Source of the DNA: Leptolyngbya sp. Prado105
GTDB taxonomy: Bacteria; Cyanobacteriota; Cyanobacteriia; Leptolyngbyales; Leptolyngbyaceae
NCBI GenBank assembly: GCA_025454375.1
Contig: JALOOO010000003.1
Span: 1 to 64,000 of the forward strand
DNA length: 64,000 nucleotides
Reading direction: 5' to 3'
Shown: piece after piece, positions 25,302-34,135 of the stretch
Layout of the letters: each line of letters opens with the position of its first letter
How positions within the stretch are numbered: position 1 is the stretch's first letter
The notes under the pieces: model-generated
The model's database searches: none
The model's input: the letters and a program-made list of their open reading frames with translations, nothing else
Told to the model about the DNA's origin: nothing
Program-made: the position numbers and the translations under genes

Positions 25302-26254
25302 ATGGAATCTGCACGCTAGCAAACGATCGCGTTTTTGATCAACTTGTTGCTCTACTCAATAGCATTGACGCAAATATTGGGCGCGCGACTCCGGTTTGTA
25401 TCTATCCTTTTGATGATCAATTGGATCGAATTCGGGCTGAGATTCAAAATCGTCCGAATGTCACGCTGTATAACGATGAAGCGTCGATGCGGCAGTGGGA
25501 TGAATTCATGCAGCGAATTGATCCTGAAAAGCTCGATCAAAAGAAGCGGTTGTATGGGGCACATCGTCGATTTTGTGCGTTTGATGCGCCGTTCGATCGC
25601 TTTATCTATATGGATGCAGATACATTGGCAATGAGTTCAATGCGTCACATCTTTGAGCAACTAGATGATCACGATTGGGTAGTTTACGATTTTCAGTTTC
25701 TCGATCCGAGTAAGATTTACAATCTCGCGTCTCCTAAGCTGCATGAGGTTTTTTCTGCGGAGCGCATTGGCAAGGAGATCTTCTGCTCCGGCTTTTATGC
25801 CAGTAAGCGCGGACTCTTTGGTGCTGCACAGCGCGAGGAGTTGATTGCAGCATTGCAAGCAGGCGATCGTGAGATTCTCTATGGGGGGGCTGGAGAACAG
25901 CCTGTGATCAATTACATGGTGATGAAGTCTGGAATTAAAAGCTGTAATTTAGCTCATCTTTTACCTTATGGAGAATCGACGGGTTGCTCTGTGACCTCGA
26001 AGCATTTTGAAGAAAAAGATCATGTTTTATACGATCGCGATCGTCCATTGACTTACTTGCACTATATCGGCATCCAGCCGCAGCGAATGGAGCGGGTCTG
26101 CCAGGGCGAAAATGTTGCCTTTCCGTATCGAGATCTGTTCTTGTATTACCGATTTTTGCATCAGCCGGAGAAGCGTCCAGTCTTGAGCGAATTGCCTGCT
26201 TACTCCAAGCCTACCTTAGTTGAGAAAGTTCTACAGAAGTTGAGAAGAGCATGA
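25298..26254 (+). CDS. GT-A fold glycosyltransferase-like protein, paralogue 1 (Npun_R2821/R2822-like)
   Basis: A 318-residue protein of the GT8-like nucleotide-diphospho-sugar transferase fold. It starts NGICTLANDRVFDQLVALLN, has the metal site DAD in FIYMDADTLA, FCSGFYASKRG in the acceptor region, and a late YLHYIGI segment with the Tyr-Leu-His seen in GT8 enzymes. The sequence fits a cyanobacterial family named after Npun_R2821/Npun_R2822 of Nostoc punctiforme; its donor and product are not known to me. It overlaps its neighbours by ATGA at both ends, and its closest relative is paralogue 3 (27199-28203). Confidence 0.8.
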   Translation: MNGICTLANDRVFDQLVALLNSIDANIGRATPVCIYPFDDQLDRIRAEIQNRPNVTLYNDEASMRQWDEFMQRIDPEKLDQKKRLYGAHRRFCAFDAPFDRFIYMDADTLAMSSMRHIFEQLDDHDWVVYDFQFLDPSKIYNLASPKLHEVFSAERIGKEIFCSGFYASKRGLFGAAQREELIAALQAGDREILYGGAGEQPVINYMVMKSGIKSCNLAHLLPYGESTGCSVTSKHFEEKDHVLYDRDRPLTYLHYIGIQPQRMERVCQGENVAFPYRDLFLYYRFLHQPEKRPVLSELPAYSKPTLVEKVLQKLRRA

Positions 26255-27126
26255 AACGAGGAATTTATATTGTCGCAAATGACAAAGTTACCGAAAATGC
26301 GATCGCGCTTCTCAACAGCATTCGATTGTTTGACCCAGAGATTCCGGTGTATTTGATCCCGTTTAACGATGAGTATCATTACGTTCTGGAAGTTCTGAAT
26401 CGATTGCATCGAGTCGAGCTATTTCCGGATATGGCACTGCTAGAGCGCTTGACGAGTCGGGTGGGAGAAATCTTCGAGCGAGATTTCCTCAAGCTGCCAA
26501 ACAAGATGAGAAAGCTAGCTGCTTGGTTTGGGATCTTGGATGAATTCATTTATATCGATACCGATATTGTCGTGTTCGATCGCATTGCAGAGACGCTGAA
26601 CTATTTGTCTCGGTGTGATTTTTTCTGCTGTGATTATCACTATGCGAGCGAAGGGTTAAGTAATATCTTCTCGCCGATGGTGAGAGACAATATTTTTACC
26701 CGTGAAGCATTGCAAGATGTTTTTAACAGTGGGTTTTGGGGATCGAGAAAAGGGGTAATTTGCGAGGAGCAGCTTTACGAGGTGCTAAAAGATTGCGCTC
26801 AACACCCTGAGTACTTTGATTTTACTCAAGGGGTAACGGATCAGCCGATTTTGAACTATCTCGTTTTAAAGTGCTTTGATCGGCGGATGAATCTGGTCAA
26901 ACCGCCCGAAAATGCTCCCGGAAGCTGGGCAGGCTCGAAGCATTTTGAGCATCGGCAGTATGTTTTATACGATCGAGGTCAGAAGCTGAACTATCTGCAC
27001 TGGGCAGGAATTTCGATTCGCCCTGGTGCCCCCTATTGGGAGGTGTGGGAGCATTATCGTCATTTACATGAACCGGAAACGACGTTTTGGCGCAAATTGT
27101 CGCGGTTGATGCCTTTTGCCAATTAA
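26251..27126 (+). CDS. GT-A fold glycosyltransferase-like protein, paralogue 2
   Basis: A 291-residue protein related to its neighbours but more diverged: RGIYIVANDKVTENAIALLN at the start, the metal site DTD in FIYIDTDIVVFD, FNSGFWGSRKGV, then QPILNYLVLK and a YLHWAGI end motif. It lacks the internal insertion seen between the start and the DxD in paralogue 3. The ATG overlaps the previous stop (ATGA at 26251-26254). A perfect 26-bp palindrome follows the gene. The function is inferred only from the fold and context: sugar transfer in surface glycan assembly. Confidence 0.8.
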   Translation: MKRGIYIVANDKVTENAIALLNSIRLFDPEIPVYLIPFNDEYHYVLEVLNRLHRVELFPDMALLERLTSRVGEIFERDFLKLPNKMRKLAAWFGILDEFIYIDTDIVVFDRIAETLNYLSRCDFFCCDYHYASEGLSNIFSPMVRDNIFTREALQDVFNSGFWGSRKGVICEEQLYEVLKDCAQHPEYFDFTQGVTDQPILNYLVLKCFDRRMNLVKPPENAPGSWAGSKHFEHRQYVLYDRGQKLNYLHWAGISIRPGAPYWEVWEHYRHLHEPETTFWRKLSRLMPFAN

Positions 27127-27135
27127 CATCGCCCC

Positions 27136-27161
27136 GAGAGACGCGATCGATCGCGTCTCTC
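27136..27161. repeat. 26-bp perfect palindrome between GT paralogues
   Basis: GAGAGACGCGATC followed directly by its complement GATCGCGTCTCTC; it includes a HIP1-like core (GCGATCGATCGC). It lies between the second and third GT-A paralogues. No T run follows, so it may be a repeat or an mRNA-stabilising hairpin rather than a terminator. Confidence 0.8.
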
Positions 27162-27198
27162 CACGTTTCCAACTCAAAAAATCAAAACGGCATGACTT

Positions 27199-28203
27199 AT
27201 GAATGGAATCTACATTCTGGCAAATGACTACGTTTACGATCAGCTTGTCGCACTCCTCAATAGCATTGAGACGAATATTAGTACTACTATTCCGATTTGT
27301 ATTCTTCCGTATGACGATCGCCTAGACAAAGTGCGATCAGAGATTGCGAAGCGTCCGCAGGTGTCTTTGTTTGAGAATGCTGACTCGATTCAACGCTGGG
27401 AGAAATTTGCAACTCAGGCTTGGAAATCTCACGATCGCGCTCAAAAAACCTGGCGCGCTCAGAGCTTTCCAGAAGTCTACCGCTTGCAAATGCACCGCAA
27501 ACTCTGCTGTTTTGATGGCGAGTTTGAAAAATTTGTTTATTTTGATGCGGATACGCTAGCACTCGGCTCGATCGCCCCGATTTTTCAAAAGCTGGATGAC
27601 TATGATTGGGTAGCAAACGATTATCAATATTCTTCTGACATCAAATACATCTTCGATCGACCGGAAGCAGAATTGCTCAAAGTATTTCAGCCTGAGACAT
27701 TAAAGAATATCTTCTGTGCGGGCTGGTTTGCTTCTAAGAAAGGCATATTCATTGATGAGCGGTTGAGATCGTTACTAGACTCGCTTCAGTCTGGAGAAGC
27801 TGACCTCATGGCATTGGGCGGTCCAGATCAATCGCTGATGAATTATATGGTGCTTCGGGGCAATATTTCTTACTACAACTTTGCAGCAACGGGCACGGCA
27901 CCGGGTTCGCACTGGTCATCGACCTTTGAGGAAAAAGAGCATACGCTTTACGACAAAGGGCAAAGACTGATGTATTTGCACTACATGAGTATTGCAACAT
28001 CTGCGTTTAATCGGCTGTGCCAGGGTGAGAATGTTGCAATTCCCTATCGTGATCTCTTCCTGCATTATCGCTATCTGAATCAGCCTGAACTGCGCCCTGC
28101 GATCTTTGCTGCGCCAAAGCAACCTCATGTTGTCAGTCAATTTGTGCAGCGGAAGATCGGTAATCTTAAATATCGATGGCGGCGACTGATTAATATTTCA
28201 TAG
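27199..28203 (+). CDS. GT-A fold glycosyltransferase-like protein, paralogue 3 (Npun_R2821/R2822-like)
   Basis: A 334-residue protein closely similar to paralogue 1: NGIYILANDYVYDQLVALLN, metal site DAD in FVYFDADTLA, FCAGWFASKKGIF, QSLMNYMVLRG and YLHYMSI, then CQGENVAIPYRDLFLHYRYL, almost identical to paralogue 1's CQGENVAFPYRDLFLYYRFL. It carries a longer loop (about 75-115) before the DxD. The gene ends with TAG at 28201-28203, and its last 6 bases overlap the end of the convergent gene. Tandem duplication followed by divergence is the likely origin. Confidence 0.8.
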   Translation: MNGIYILANDYVYDQLVALLNSIETNISTTIPICILPYDDRLDKVRSEIAKRPQVSLFENADSIQRWEKFATQAWKSHDRAQKTWRAQSFPEVYRLQMHRKLCCFDGEFEKFVYFDADTLALGSIAPIFQKLDDYDWVANDYQYSSDIKYIFDRPEAELLKVFQPETLKNIFCAGWFASKKGIFIDERLRSLLDSLQSGEADLMALGGPDQSLMNYMVLRGNISYYNFAATGTAPGSHWSSTFEEKEHTLYDKGQRLMYLHYMSIATSAFNRLCQGENVAIPYRDLFLHYRYLNQPELRPAIFAAPKQPHVVSQFVQRKIGNLKYRWRRLINIS

Positions 28204-29013
28204 ATGCCGGAGTTTGAGTTTGCCAAGTCGGTAGAGATGAGCGATCGTTTTGGTCGATTTTTCATAGACCTTGCGGGGTAGCGATCGTTGAGGAAACTCG
28301 ATTTGTTTTTGGATATCAAAGTAGAGTCGCTTGTCTTCTAAGCTAGATTGCTGGTTCTGGATGCGGACTTGCTCGATCTTGTCTTTAAAGAAGGGAAATC
28401 GATCGTAAAATTCGATCTGAAAATCAAAGCCAGATTGTGCTAGTGCTAGCGCGATGACATTCGCTTCGTAGTTATAAAATCCTTGTAGTTCAAAGTCCTC
28501 TGCAAGTTCAGCCCAGAGGTTGAGAAAAATCTTTTCGATGCCATTCTGGCGAGTCACGACAAACATGAACTCATGAAACCAATCCACCTGGTCTAGATCG
28601 ATCTGACGATCTTTTGCAGTTTGCTGAATCAGTGCAATCAAGTCTGGATAGCCAGCATTCTGTTTGAGAATATTACAGCCAGTTCTGGCAGTGAGTCCTG
28701 GTGCAAATTCCATCTTCGTGGGCACGGCTCCTAGAATTCGCATATCTGAATCGAGAAAAATACAGCTTTCAGCAAAGCTGAGTGCTTTTTCAATGACAAA
28801 GCGTTTATCGTGATAGCCCCCGACACTCTGGAGTCGATGCAAAAATGCCTTGGTATTATATTGCTGCTGAAAAGCTTGCGGTTTATCAGTTAGTACAATG
28901 AATGGAGTATTTGGCGAGTAGCGTTCTAAATCTGCTGCAAGTAATAAGGCATGTTGCCGATAGCGGTTTCCGATCGCAAGAGTGCAGAAACAGAAATTAG
29001 GAATTGTTTGCAT
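28198..29013 (-). CDS. GT-A fold glycosyltransferase-like protein
   Basis: A 271-residue protein with the layout of a small GT-A enzyme: an N-terminal strand FCFCTLAIGNRYRQHALLLA, FIVLTDKP, and a metal-binding DSD in CIFLDSDMRILG, then a WFHEFMFVV acceptor segment and DFQIEFYDRFPF. It is clearly not one of the three neighbouring paralogues but shares their general fold. It is transcribed against them, and the two stop codons overlap by 6 bases. The sugar and acceptor are unknown. Confidence 0.7.
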   Translation of the reverse strand: MQTIPNFCFCTLAIGNRYRQHALLLAADLERYSPNTPFIVLTDKPQAFQQQYNTKAFLHRLQSVGGYHDKRFVIEKALSFAESCIFLDSDMRILGAVPTKMEFAPGLTARTGCNILKQNAGYPDLIALIQQTAKDRQIDLDQVDWFHEFMFVVTRQNGIEKIFLNLWAELAEDFELQGFYNYEANVIALALAQSGFDFQIEFYDRFPFFKDKIEQVRIQNQQSSLEDKRLYFDIQKQIEFPQRSLPRKVYEKSTKTIAHLYRLGKLKLRHL

Positions 29014-29147
29014 GAGAAAACATTACTCGAAGTGACATCTCCAGTGTGGACAAAAAGCGATTTGCACTAACGAAACCCAGATGGAACAAAGTCTGATGTA
29101 CCGCAATCAGGTACAATCAGCACTTTACCCATTGTAGAACTTCAGAT

Positions 29148-30098
29148 ATGCAGACGAGCGTAGTGACCGGAGCGGCGGGATTTATTGGCTCTCATCTTGT
29201 AGAAGCTTTGCTTGAGCGCGGCGATCGCGTGATTGGGGTCGATCAATTCAACGACTACTACGATACGGCGCTGAAATGGAAAAATCTTGCTGTAAGTTTG
29301 CAGCACCCAAATTTTAAGCTGATTGAAGCAGATATTCAGGGATTAGACTGGAATCAACTACTCACCGATGTTGAGGTCGTCTATCACCAGGCGGCGCAAG
29401 CAGGTGTGAGATCGAGTTGGGGAACTGGATTTCGCAGCTATACTGAGCAGAATATTAACGCGACTCAGATTTTGCTGGAAGCTGCCAAAACGGCAAAGCA
29501 GCTTCAGCGATTTATTTACGCTTCGAGTTCCTCGATTTACGGAAATGCAGAAGCACTACCGACGGCTGAAACGATCTGCCCTCAGCCTGTTTCACCTTAC
29601 GGGATTACAAAACTAGCAGCCGAGCAGCTTTGCGGACTGTATCATCAGAACTTTGGCGTACCAACTTGCTCACTGCGCTACTTCACGGTCTATGGAGCGC
29701 GACAGCGCCCGGACATGGGATTTCACAAATTTCTCAAAGCAGCGCTGCAAGATGATGCGATCGTCATTTACGGCGACGGGCAGCAAACTCGTGATTTTAC
29801 AAACGTCAATGACGCGATCGCAGCTAATCTAGCCGCTGCCACTACTCCTGAAGCTGTTGGAGAAGTTTTTAATATCGGGGGAGGCAGTCGGGTAGTGCTG
29901 AGTGATGTGATTGTCACAATGGAGACGATTTTAGGTAGACCGATTCGCAAGAAATTTATCGAAAATGCGATCGGGGATGCAAGACATACTGCTGCCGATG
30001 TGACAAAAGCAAAGAAAATTTTGGGATATCACCCTCAAGTTTCTTTACAAGATGGGTTGGCTCAGGAATGGGAGTGGATTCGATCTCTTTATCAATAA
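29148..30098 (+). CDS. NAD-dependent sugar-nucleotide epimerase/dehydratase (extended SDR)
   Basis: A 316-residue extended short-chain dehydrogenase. The NAD site is VTGAAGFIGSHLVEALLERG (6-25); catalytic residues are the serine cluster YASSSSIYG and Tyr-x3-Lys in SPYGITKLAAE; RYFTVYGARQRPDMGFHKF is the substrate loop typical of UDP-glucuronate or UDP-glucose 4-epimerases. The exact substrate cannot be set from sequence reading; a UDP-glucuronate 4-epimerase-like role is plausible. Placed beside the glycosyltransferase island, it likely supplies a nucleotide sugar. It is divergent from the preceding minus-strand gene. Confidence 0.88.
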   Translation: MQTSVVTGAAGFIGSHLVEALLERGDRVIGVDQFNDYYDTALKWKNLAVSLQHPNFKLIEADIQGLDWNQLLTDVEVVYHQAAQAGVRSSWGTGFRSYTEQNINATQILLEAAKTAKQLQRFIYASSSSIYGNAEALPTAETICPQPVSPYGITKLAAEQLCGLYHQNFGVPTCSLRYFTVYGARQRPDMGFHKFLKAALQDDAIVIYGDGQQTRDFTNVNDAIAANLAAATTPEAVGEVFNIGGGSRVVLSDVIVTMETILGRPIRKKFIENAIGDARHTAADVTKAKKILGYHPQVSLQDGLAQEWEWIRSLYQ

Positions 30099-30269
30099 AC
30101 TCTTTCTCCATAAGGGTTTTAGTAGCTAGCTAGCTGATTTCTAGCAGCGAGATCGAATCCTTGCCTAGAACTCCCCAGTAGCTTCTACAAACAATTTAGA
30201 GCTAAGTTGATCTAAAAGTGGCAGAGGGAACTACAATCTACTTACATCACTTTATTTCAGGAAAATATC

Positions 30270-30830
30270 GTGTCATCCATTCTAACTAAAGACCTGAAAT
30301 CCAATTTGGAGGAGACTCGCTCTCGCTTACTAAGCGAACGCGATTCTCTTATTCAGGCAGCTCAATCCGAAGCAGAAGCAGAACTCGATCAAACGTTGCA
30401 ATATATTGAGCAACTTTTGGATGCCAGCGGTGCTAGCGCACCGAGTCCGCCAGCAGTAGCCAGCAAAGCGAGTGCGAGTCCAGCTAAAACCCCTGCAAGC
30501 CCAGCGAAGGGTAAAGGCAAAGGTAAAGCAAAAGCAGCCCCAGCCGAACCTCAGAAAGCCAAAGGTCGCAAGTCATCTAAGTCTTTCGATGCCTCAGTTT
30601 TAAAATCTGAGTTCAAGTCGATGAAGGCAATGGAAGCGATCGTGCAAGTTTTGAGTTCTGCGAAAGAACCGATGTCGATCGATGATTTGATCGCACGGAT
30701 TTACGATCCGTTTGATGAGGCAGAAATGTCGAAAGCTCGGATGAGTGTTGCAATTACAACCAAACATGCCGAGCGTCGTGGACTGCTCAAGAAGGTTCAG
30801 GACAATCCTTCTCGATTTGTGGCAGCCTAA
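30270..30830 (+). CDS. Coiled-coil protein with histone-H1-like linker and winged-helix-like C-terminus
   Basis: A 186-residue protein in three parts. Residues 5-50 form an amphipathic coiled coil (LEETRSRLLSERDSLIQAAQ). Residues 55-110 form an Ala/Pro/Lys-rich linker (SPAKTPASPAKGKGKGKAKA) like the tails of histone H1 or bacterial H1-like proteins. Residues 115-186 look like a winged helix of the HARE-HTH type: AMEAIVQVLSSAKEPMSIDD, then ARMSVAITTKHAERRGLLKK. The GTG start at 30270 has CAGGAA about 8 bases upstream. DNA binding and a nucleoid or transcription role are inference. Confidence 0.65.
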   Translation: MSSILTKDLKSNLEETRSRLLSERDSLIQAAQSEAEAELDQTLQYIEQLLDASGASAPSPPAVASKASASPAKTPASPAKGKGKGKAKAAPAEPQKAKGRKSSKSFDASVLKSEFKSMKAMEAIVQVLSSAKEPMSIDDLIARIYDPFDEAEMSKARMSVAITTKHAERRGLLKKVQDNPSRFVAA

Positions 30831-30840
30831 AATACCTGGG

Positions 30841-32238
30841 TTACTTGCGGTTTTTTTCCGGTAAGTTTCTTGCTGGAATCCGCACTCCTTGGTAAAACTT
30901 GCGCTCTAAACGATGGAGCGTCACCCAAATGGAACCTGTAATCAGAGGAACGATCGCGGCAAAAATTGCGATCGTGGTAGACGAGGGCTGAACGGCTAGC
31001 GATAGCAACGGTAACGCTGCCCAAGCAAATCCTCCAATGATTGCGGTTCCAATTTTTATGGCTTGAATTCGGGCGAGTGCAGTTCGACAGCTAGAACAGT
31101 GAATCGTATGAGAGTGATAGCGATCGAGGAGTTGCTCGATCGAACTGAGTGGCGGTAGAGTCTCGCCTGGGAACGGGTCAGCTTCAAACTCATTCACCCA
31201 CTTTCGCAGACCTGATACAAACGCATCAGCACGGGTTGGCAAGTAGAACGCTTTAGCAAAATTAGCACTTCCTCCTTTCTGGGTGAGGTATCGCTCTTGG
31301 TAGTGCAAAAAGATCTGGTCGTCTTCTAGTACGGTATTGTTGCTCAGGTGTGAGTACCAGCGCGGTGTCAATTTGATGAATGTTTTAGGCAGCTTGGAAG
31401 CAAATTTGAAGGGGAACCGGGCAAAGACGCGACATTCGCCTTTTCTTATCGGGGTTGCATAGACGACAGTGAGGGTGCGTCCGAATTGTTTTGAAGTCAG
31501 ATCGTGCCACATTAAAGCAGGCGCGATAAAAGTGGTGTGCTGCGAACCCAGGGTGCCTTTGCGCGGTCCTTCTTGCCAGAAGCCTGTAAAACCTTGTTTG
31601 CTCGATTCTAGAATTTCGAGTTCGACGGGGGCAGCATTTGATCGATTGCCAACGGATTTGTGGTGAGTAAAGGGAACGTGACTTGCATCCAGTACATTTT
31701 CTAGCAAGGTCAACGCATCGTAAGGTAAATCGCGAAAGGTGTTCAAGCAAACCCATTCGTCGGGCGTTTCTGCCATCGGTTCGATGATGGGGATTTTGAC
31801 TTGTTCTGGGTTGTTTTCGCCGGGATAGATGAAGAGTAAGCCTTGGCGTTCTGCGGTGGCATAGGATGCGACACAGGCGCGTTTGGATTCGTTGGCAAGC
31901 AGTCCTTCGGGTTGTTGAGGAATGCGATCGCAGGTGCCATCGCCTTGAAATGCCCAGCCGTGGTAGGGGCATTCTAAGAGTCCGTCTTCTGCAATTCTGC
32001 CTTCTGAAAGCGGTGCTAGACGATGGGGACATTGATCGTTAAAGGCTCGCCAGGTTTGAGCCACAGTATCCCACCAAATGACTAAATCCTCCCCTAGGAG
32101 CGTAAATTTAGTAAGTTTAGTTTTGTCAAGGTCTTGGACATAGTGAACGGGATACCAGGCTTCTTTCCAGTCGAAGCGAGTCGGTTCGGTTCCTCCGGCT
32201 GGGAGATTTGGGGTTGCGGTACGTTCATCAGTCAGCAT
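30841..32238 (-). CDS. Rieske oxygenase, pheophorbide a oxygenase/Tic55-like
   Basis: A 465-residue non-haem iron oxygenase. The Rieske [2Fe-2S] site is CPHRLAPLSEG and CPYHGWAF in residues 68-98; the mononuclear iron site shows NVLDASHVPFTHH. The C-terminus has a CxxC motif (HCSSCRTAL) and two membrane helices (IGTAIIGGFAWAALPLLSLA; IAIFAAIVPLITGSIWV). The CxxC plus C-terminal membrane anchor is the mark of the PaO/Tic55/chlorophyllide-oxygenase-like group, so it likely sits on the thylakoid or plasma membrane. The ring substrate is unknown. It is divergent from a small DUF4870 gene. Confidence 0.88.
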   Translation of the reverse strand: MLTDERTATPNLPAGGTEPTRFDWKEAWYPVHYVQDLDKTKLTKFTLLGEDLVIWWDTVAQTWRAFNDQCPHRLAPLSEGRIAEDGLLECPYHGWAFQGDGTCDRIPQQPEGLLANESKRACVASYATAERQGLLFIYPGENNPEQVKIPIIEPMAETPDEWVCLNTFRDLPYDALTLLENVLDASHVPFTHHKSVGNRSNAAPVELEILESSKQGFTGFWQEGPRKGTLGSQHTTFIAPALMWHDLTSKQFGRTLTVVYATPIRKGECRVFARFPFKFASKLPKTFIKLTPRWYSHLSNNTVLEDDQIFLHYQERYLTQKGGSANFAKAFYLPTRADAFVSGLRKWVNEFEADPFPGETLPPLSSIEQLLDRYHSHTIHCSSCRTALARIQAIKIGTAIIGGFAWAALPLLSLAVQPSSTTIAIFAAIVPLITGSIWVTLHRLERKFYQGVRIPARNLPEKNRK

Positions 32239-32342
32239 GAGACAGCCCTTTGGAATTCTTCTTTACGATTCTTAATATAGCTTGCTTTCCTGCCTGTGAA
32301 GAAACCTACAGTTGCAATGGATTTAGTAAATGCAGTGTCATA

Positions 32343-32819
32343 ATGAAGCCCGACGATCGAATTTTTGCAATGGATGAATCTTTGGAAGCCTCAGTCCGAC
32401 GGTGGGGAAGTGGATGTCATTTAGTCGGATTGTTCTCGATTGTGCTGTGTGCGTTCCTGCCGATTCCATTTTTGGGAGCGTTGCCGCCTTATGTGGTTTG
32501 GCGCATGGGGCGCGATCGACATTCATTCATTGATGAGCAAGGACGAGAGGCGATTAACTTTCAGATTTCAATGACGATCTATTTGTTAGTTGCTGTCATT
32601 TTATGGATATTTTTGGCATTTACAACCTGTATTGCTGCGATTTCAGGAGTGAATGCGGCACAAAATGCTCTGAGTGCGCTATTTTCTTGGATTCTATGGG
32701 CTGGATTAGCAATTGCAGTCCTTTTCGGATTGTTTATGATGGCTGTGATTTTCTTTGGTGCAGTGAAAGCGAGTCGGGGACAATCTTACCGCTATCCTTT
32801 TACAATAAGATTTTTGTAA
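32343..32819 (+). CDS. DUF4870 family membrane protein
   Basis: A 158-residue membrane protein with the DUF4870 layout: a helix around HLVGLFSIVLCAFLPIPFLG, the conserved FIDEQGREAINFQISMTIYL, then two or three more helices and the short polar end KASRGQSYRYPF. DUF4870 is a Tic20-like family of unknown function. The ATG at 32343 or the one at 32370 is more likely than the ORF-track start, which adds a non-family leader overlapping the promoter region. The dehydrogenase gene follows 13 bases later, so they are probably co-transcribed. Confidence 0.8.
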   Translation: MKPDDRIFAMDESLEASVRRWGSGCHLVGLFSIVLCAFLPIPFLGALPPYVVWRMGRDRHSFIDEQGREAINFQISMTIYLLVAVILWIFLAFTTCIAAISGVNAAQNALSALFSWILWAGLAIAVLFGLFMMAVIFFGAVKASRGQSYRYPFTIRFL

Positions 32820-32832
32820 TAGAGAGACAGCT

Positions 32833-33924
32833 ATGACGGGTTCTAAAATTGGTGTGGCAGTGGTTGGAACGGGTTTTGGGCAGAAGGTTCATATTCCTGG
32901 ATTGCAGGCACATCCGCGCACTGAAGTCGTTGCTGTCTATCATCGTGACTTGCAGAAAGCGGAAGCGATCGCACAATCGCACCATATTCCTCAAGCTTGC
33001 TCCACGATCGAGGAAATTCTATCGCTTCCCAATGTTGATGCGGTGAGCGTTTCGACTCCTCCATTTCTGCATTATGAAATGGCGAAATCTGTTCTCAATG
33101 CTGGGAAACATTTATTACTGGAAAAACCAACTGCTTTAAGTGTCGAGGAAGCCAAAGAACTCTATCGTCGCTCGCTCGATAAACGAGTCGTGACGAGTAT
33201 GAATTTTGAGTTTCGCTTTGTGCCAGCTTGGCAACATTTTGCGGATTTACTTGCGTCTAATTACGTTGGACAACCGCGACTGATTAAAATTGATTGGTTA
33301 GTCTCAAGCCGTGCGGATGCTTCTCGTCCCTGGAATTGGTACGCCCGCAAAGAGCAAGGCGGCGGCGCATTGGGCGCACTTGCTTCGCATACTTTTGATT
33401 ATGTGGCTTGGTTGTTTGGAGAAGTCGATCGCTTAACAGCACGACTTAGCACCGCGATTCCGAGCCGTCATGATCCGAGTACGGGTGAATTGAAACCTGT
33501 GGATTCTGATGATACTTGTACTCTGACGCTAGAACTAAGCGATGGAACACCCTGTCAGATTTGTATTAGCTCTGTGACGATGCAGGGGCGGGGGCATTGG
33601 GTGGAAGTGTATGGCGATCGCGCAACGCTCGTGCTGGGCAGTGACAATCAGAAGGACTATGTGCATGGATTTAAGCTCTGGGGTGCGCCGATTGGACAGG
33701 AGTTAGCTGAATTAGAGATTCCCAAGCCGTTTGGATTTGAGCAGGTGTTTGCAGATGGGCGGATTGCGCCGTTTATCAGGGTTGTGGATCAGTGGGTGTT
33801 AGGAATCGATCGCCAAGAGTCGCTATCGCCATCGCTAAAGGAAGGAGTCTACTCGCAACTTTTGATGGATCTCGCGCATGAATCGAATGAGACAGGAACC
33901 TGGGTAACTGTTCCAAAGTGGTAG
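32833..33924 (+). CDS. Gfo/Idh/MocA family oxidoreductase
   Basis: A 363-residue NAD(P)-dependent dehydrogenase. The Rossmann domain has GVAVVGTGFGQKVHIPGLQ (7-25) and VSTPPFLHYEMA; the catalytic EKP lies in HLLLEKPTALS (about 95-105), with GGALGALASHTFDYVAWLFG providing the conserved histidine of the C-terminal alpha/beta domain. Members oxidise or reduce sugars, inositols or bilins; no specific substrate can be assigned. It follows the DUF4870 gene by 13 bases. Confidence 0.88.
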   Translation: MTGSKIGVAVVGTGFGQKVHIPGLQAHPRTEVVAVYHRDLQKAEAIAQSHHIPQACSTIEEILSLPNVDAVSVSTPPFLHYEMAKSVLNAGKHLLLEKPTALSVEEAKELYRRSLDKRVVTSMNFEFRFVPAWQHFADLLASNYVGQPRLIKIDWLVSSRADASRPWNWYARKEQGGGALGALASHTFDYVAWLFGEVDRLTARLSTAIPSRHDPSTGELKPVDSDDTCTLTLELSDGTPCQICISSVTMQGRGHWVEVYGDRATLVLGSDNQKDYVHGFKLWGAPIGQELAELEIPKPFGFEQVFADGRIAPFIRVVDQWVLGIDRQESLSPSLKEGVYSQLLMDLAHESNETGTWVTVPKW

Positions 33925-34135
33925 ACCTGTAGCCCTGAGATTTCAAGCTGCAAATGAAAAACGGCAGCCTGTTGCATCTTTCATAATTGGTTTAAACTAG
34001 CTTCAGTGAGGGATCACTGCAATCATCATCCGAGTTTACCTCTCAATCTCCACACTGCTTGCTTTGAGGGGGAGAACTCGTCTGATGCAGTCGTCAATTG
34101 CTGAGAGCGCGTTCAGCAGTGGCTTATGAGGGAGC

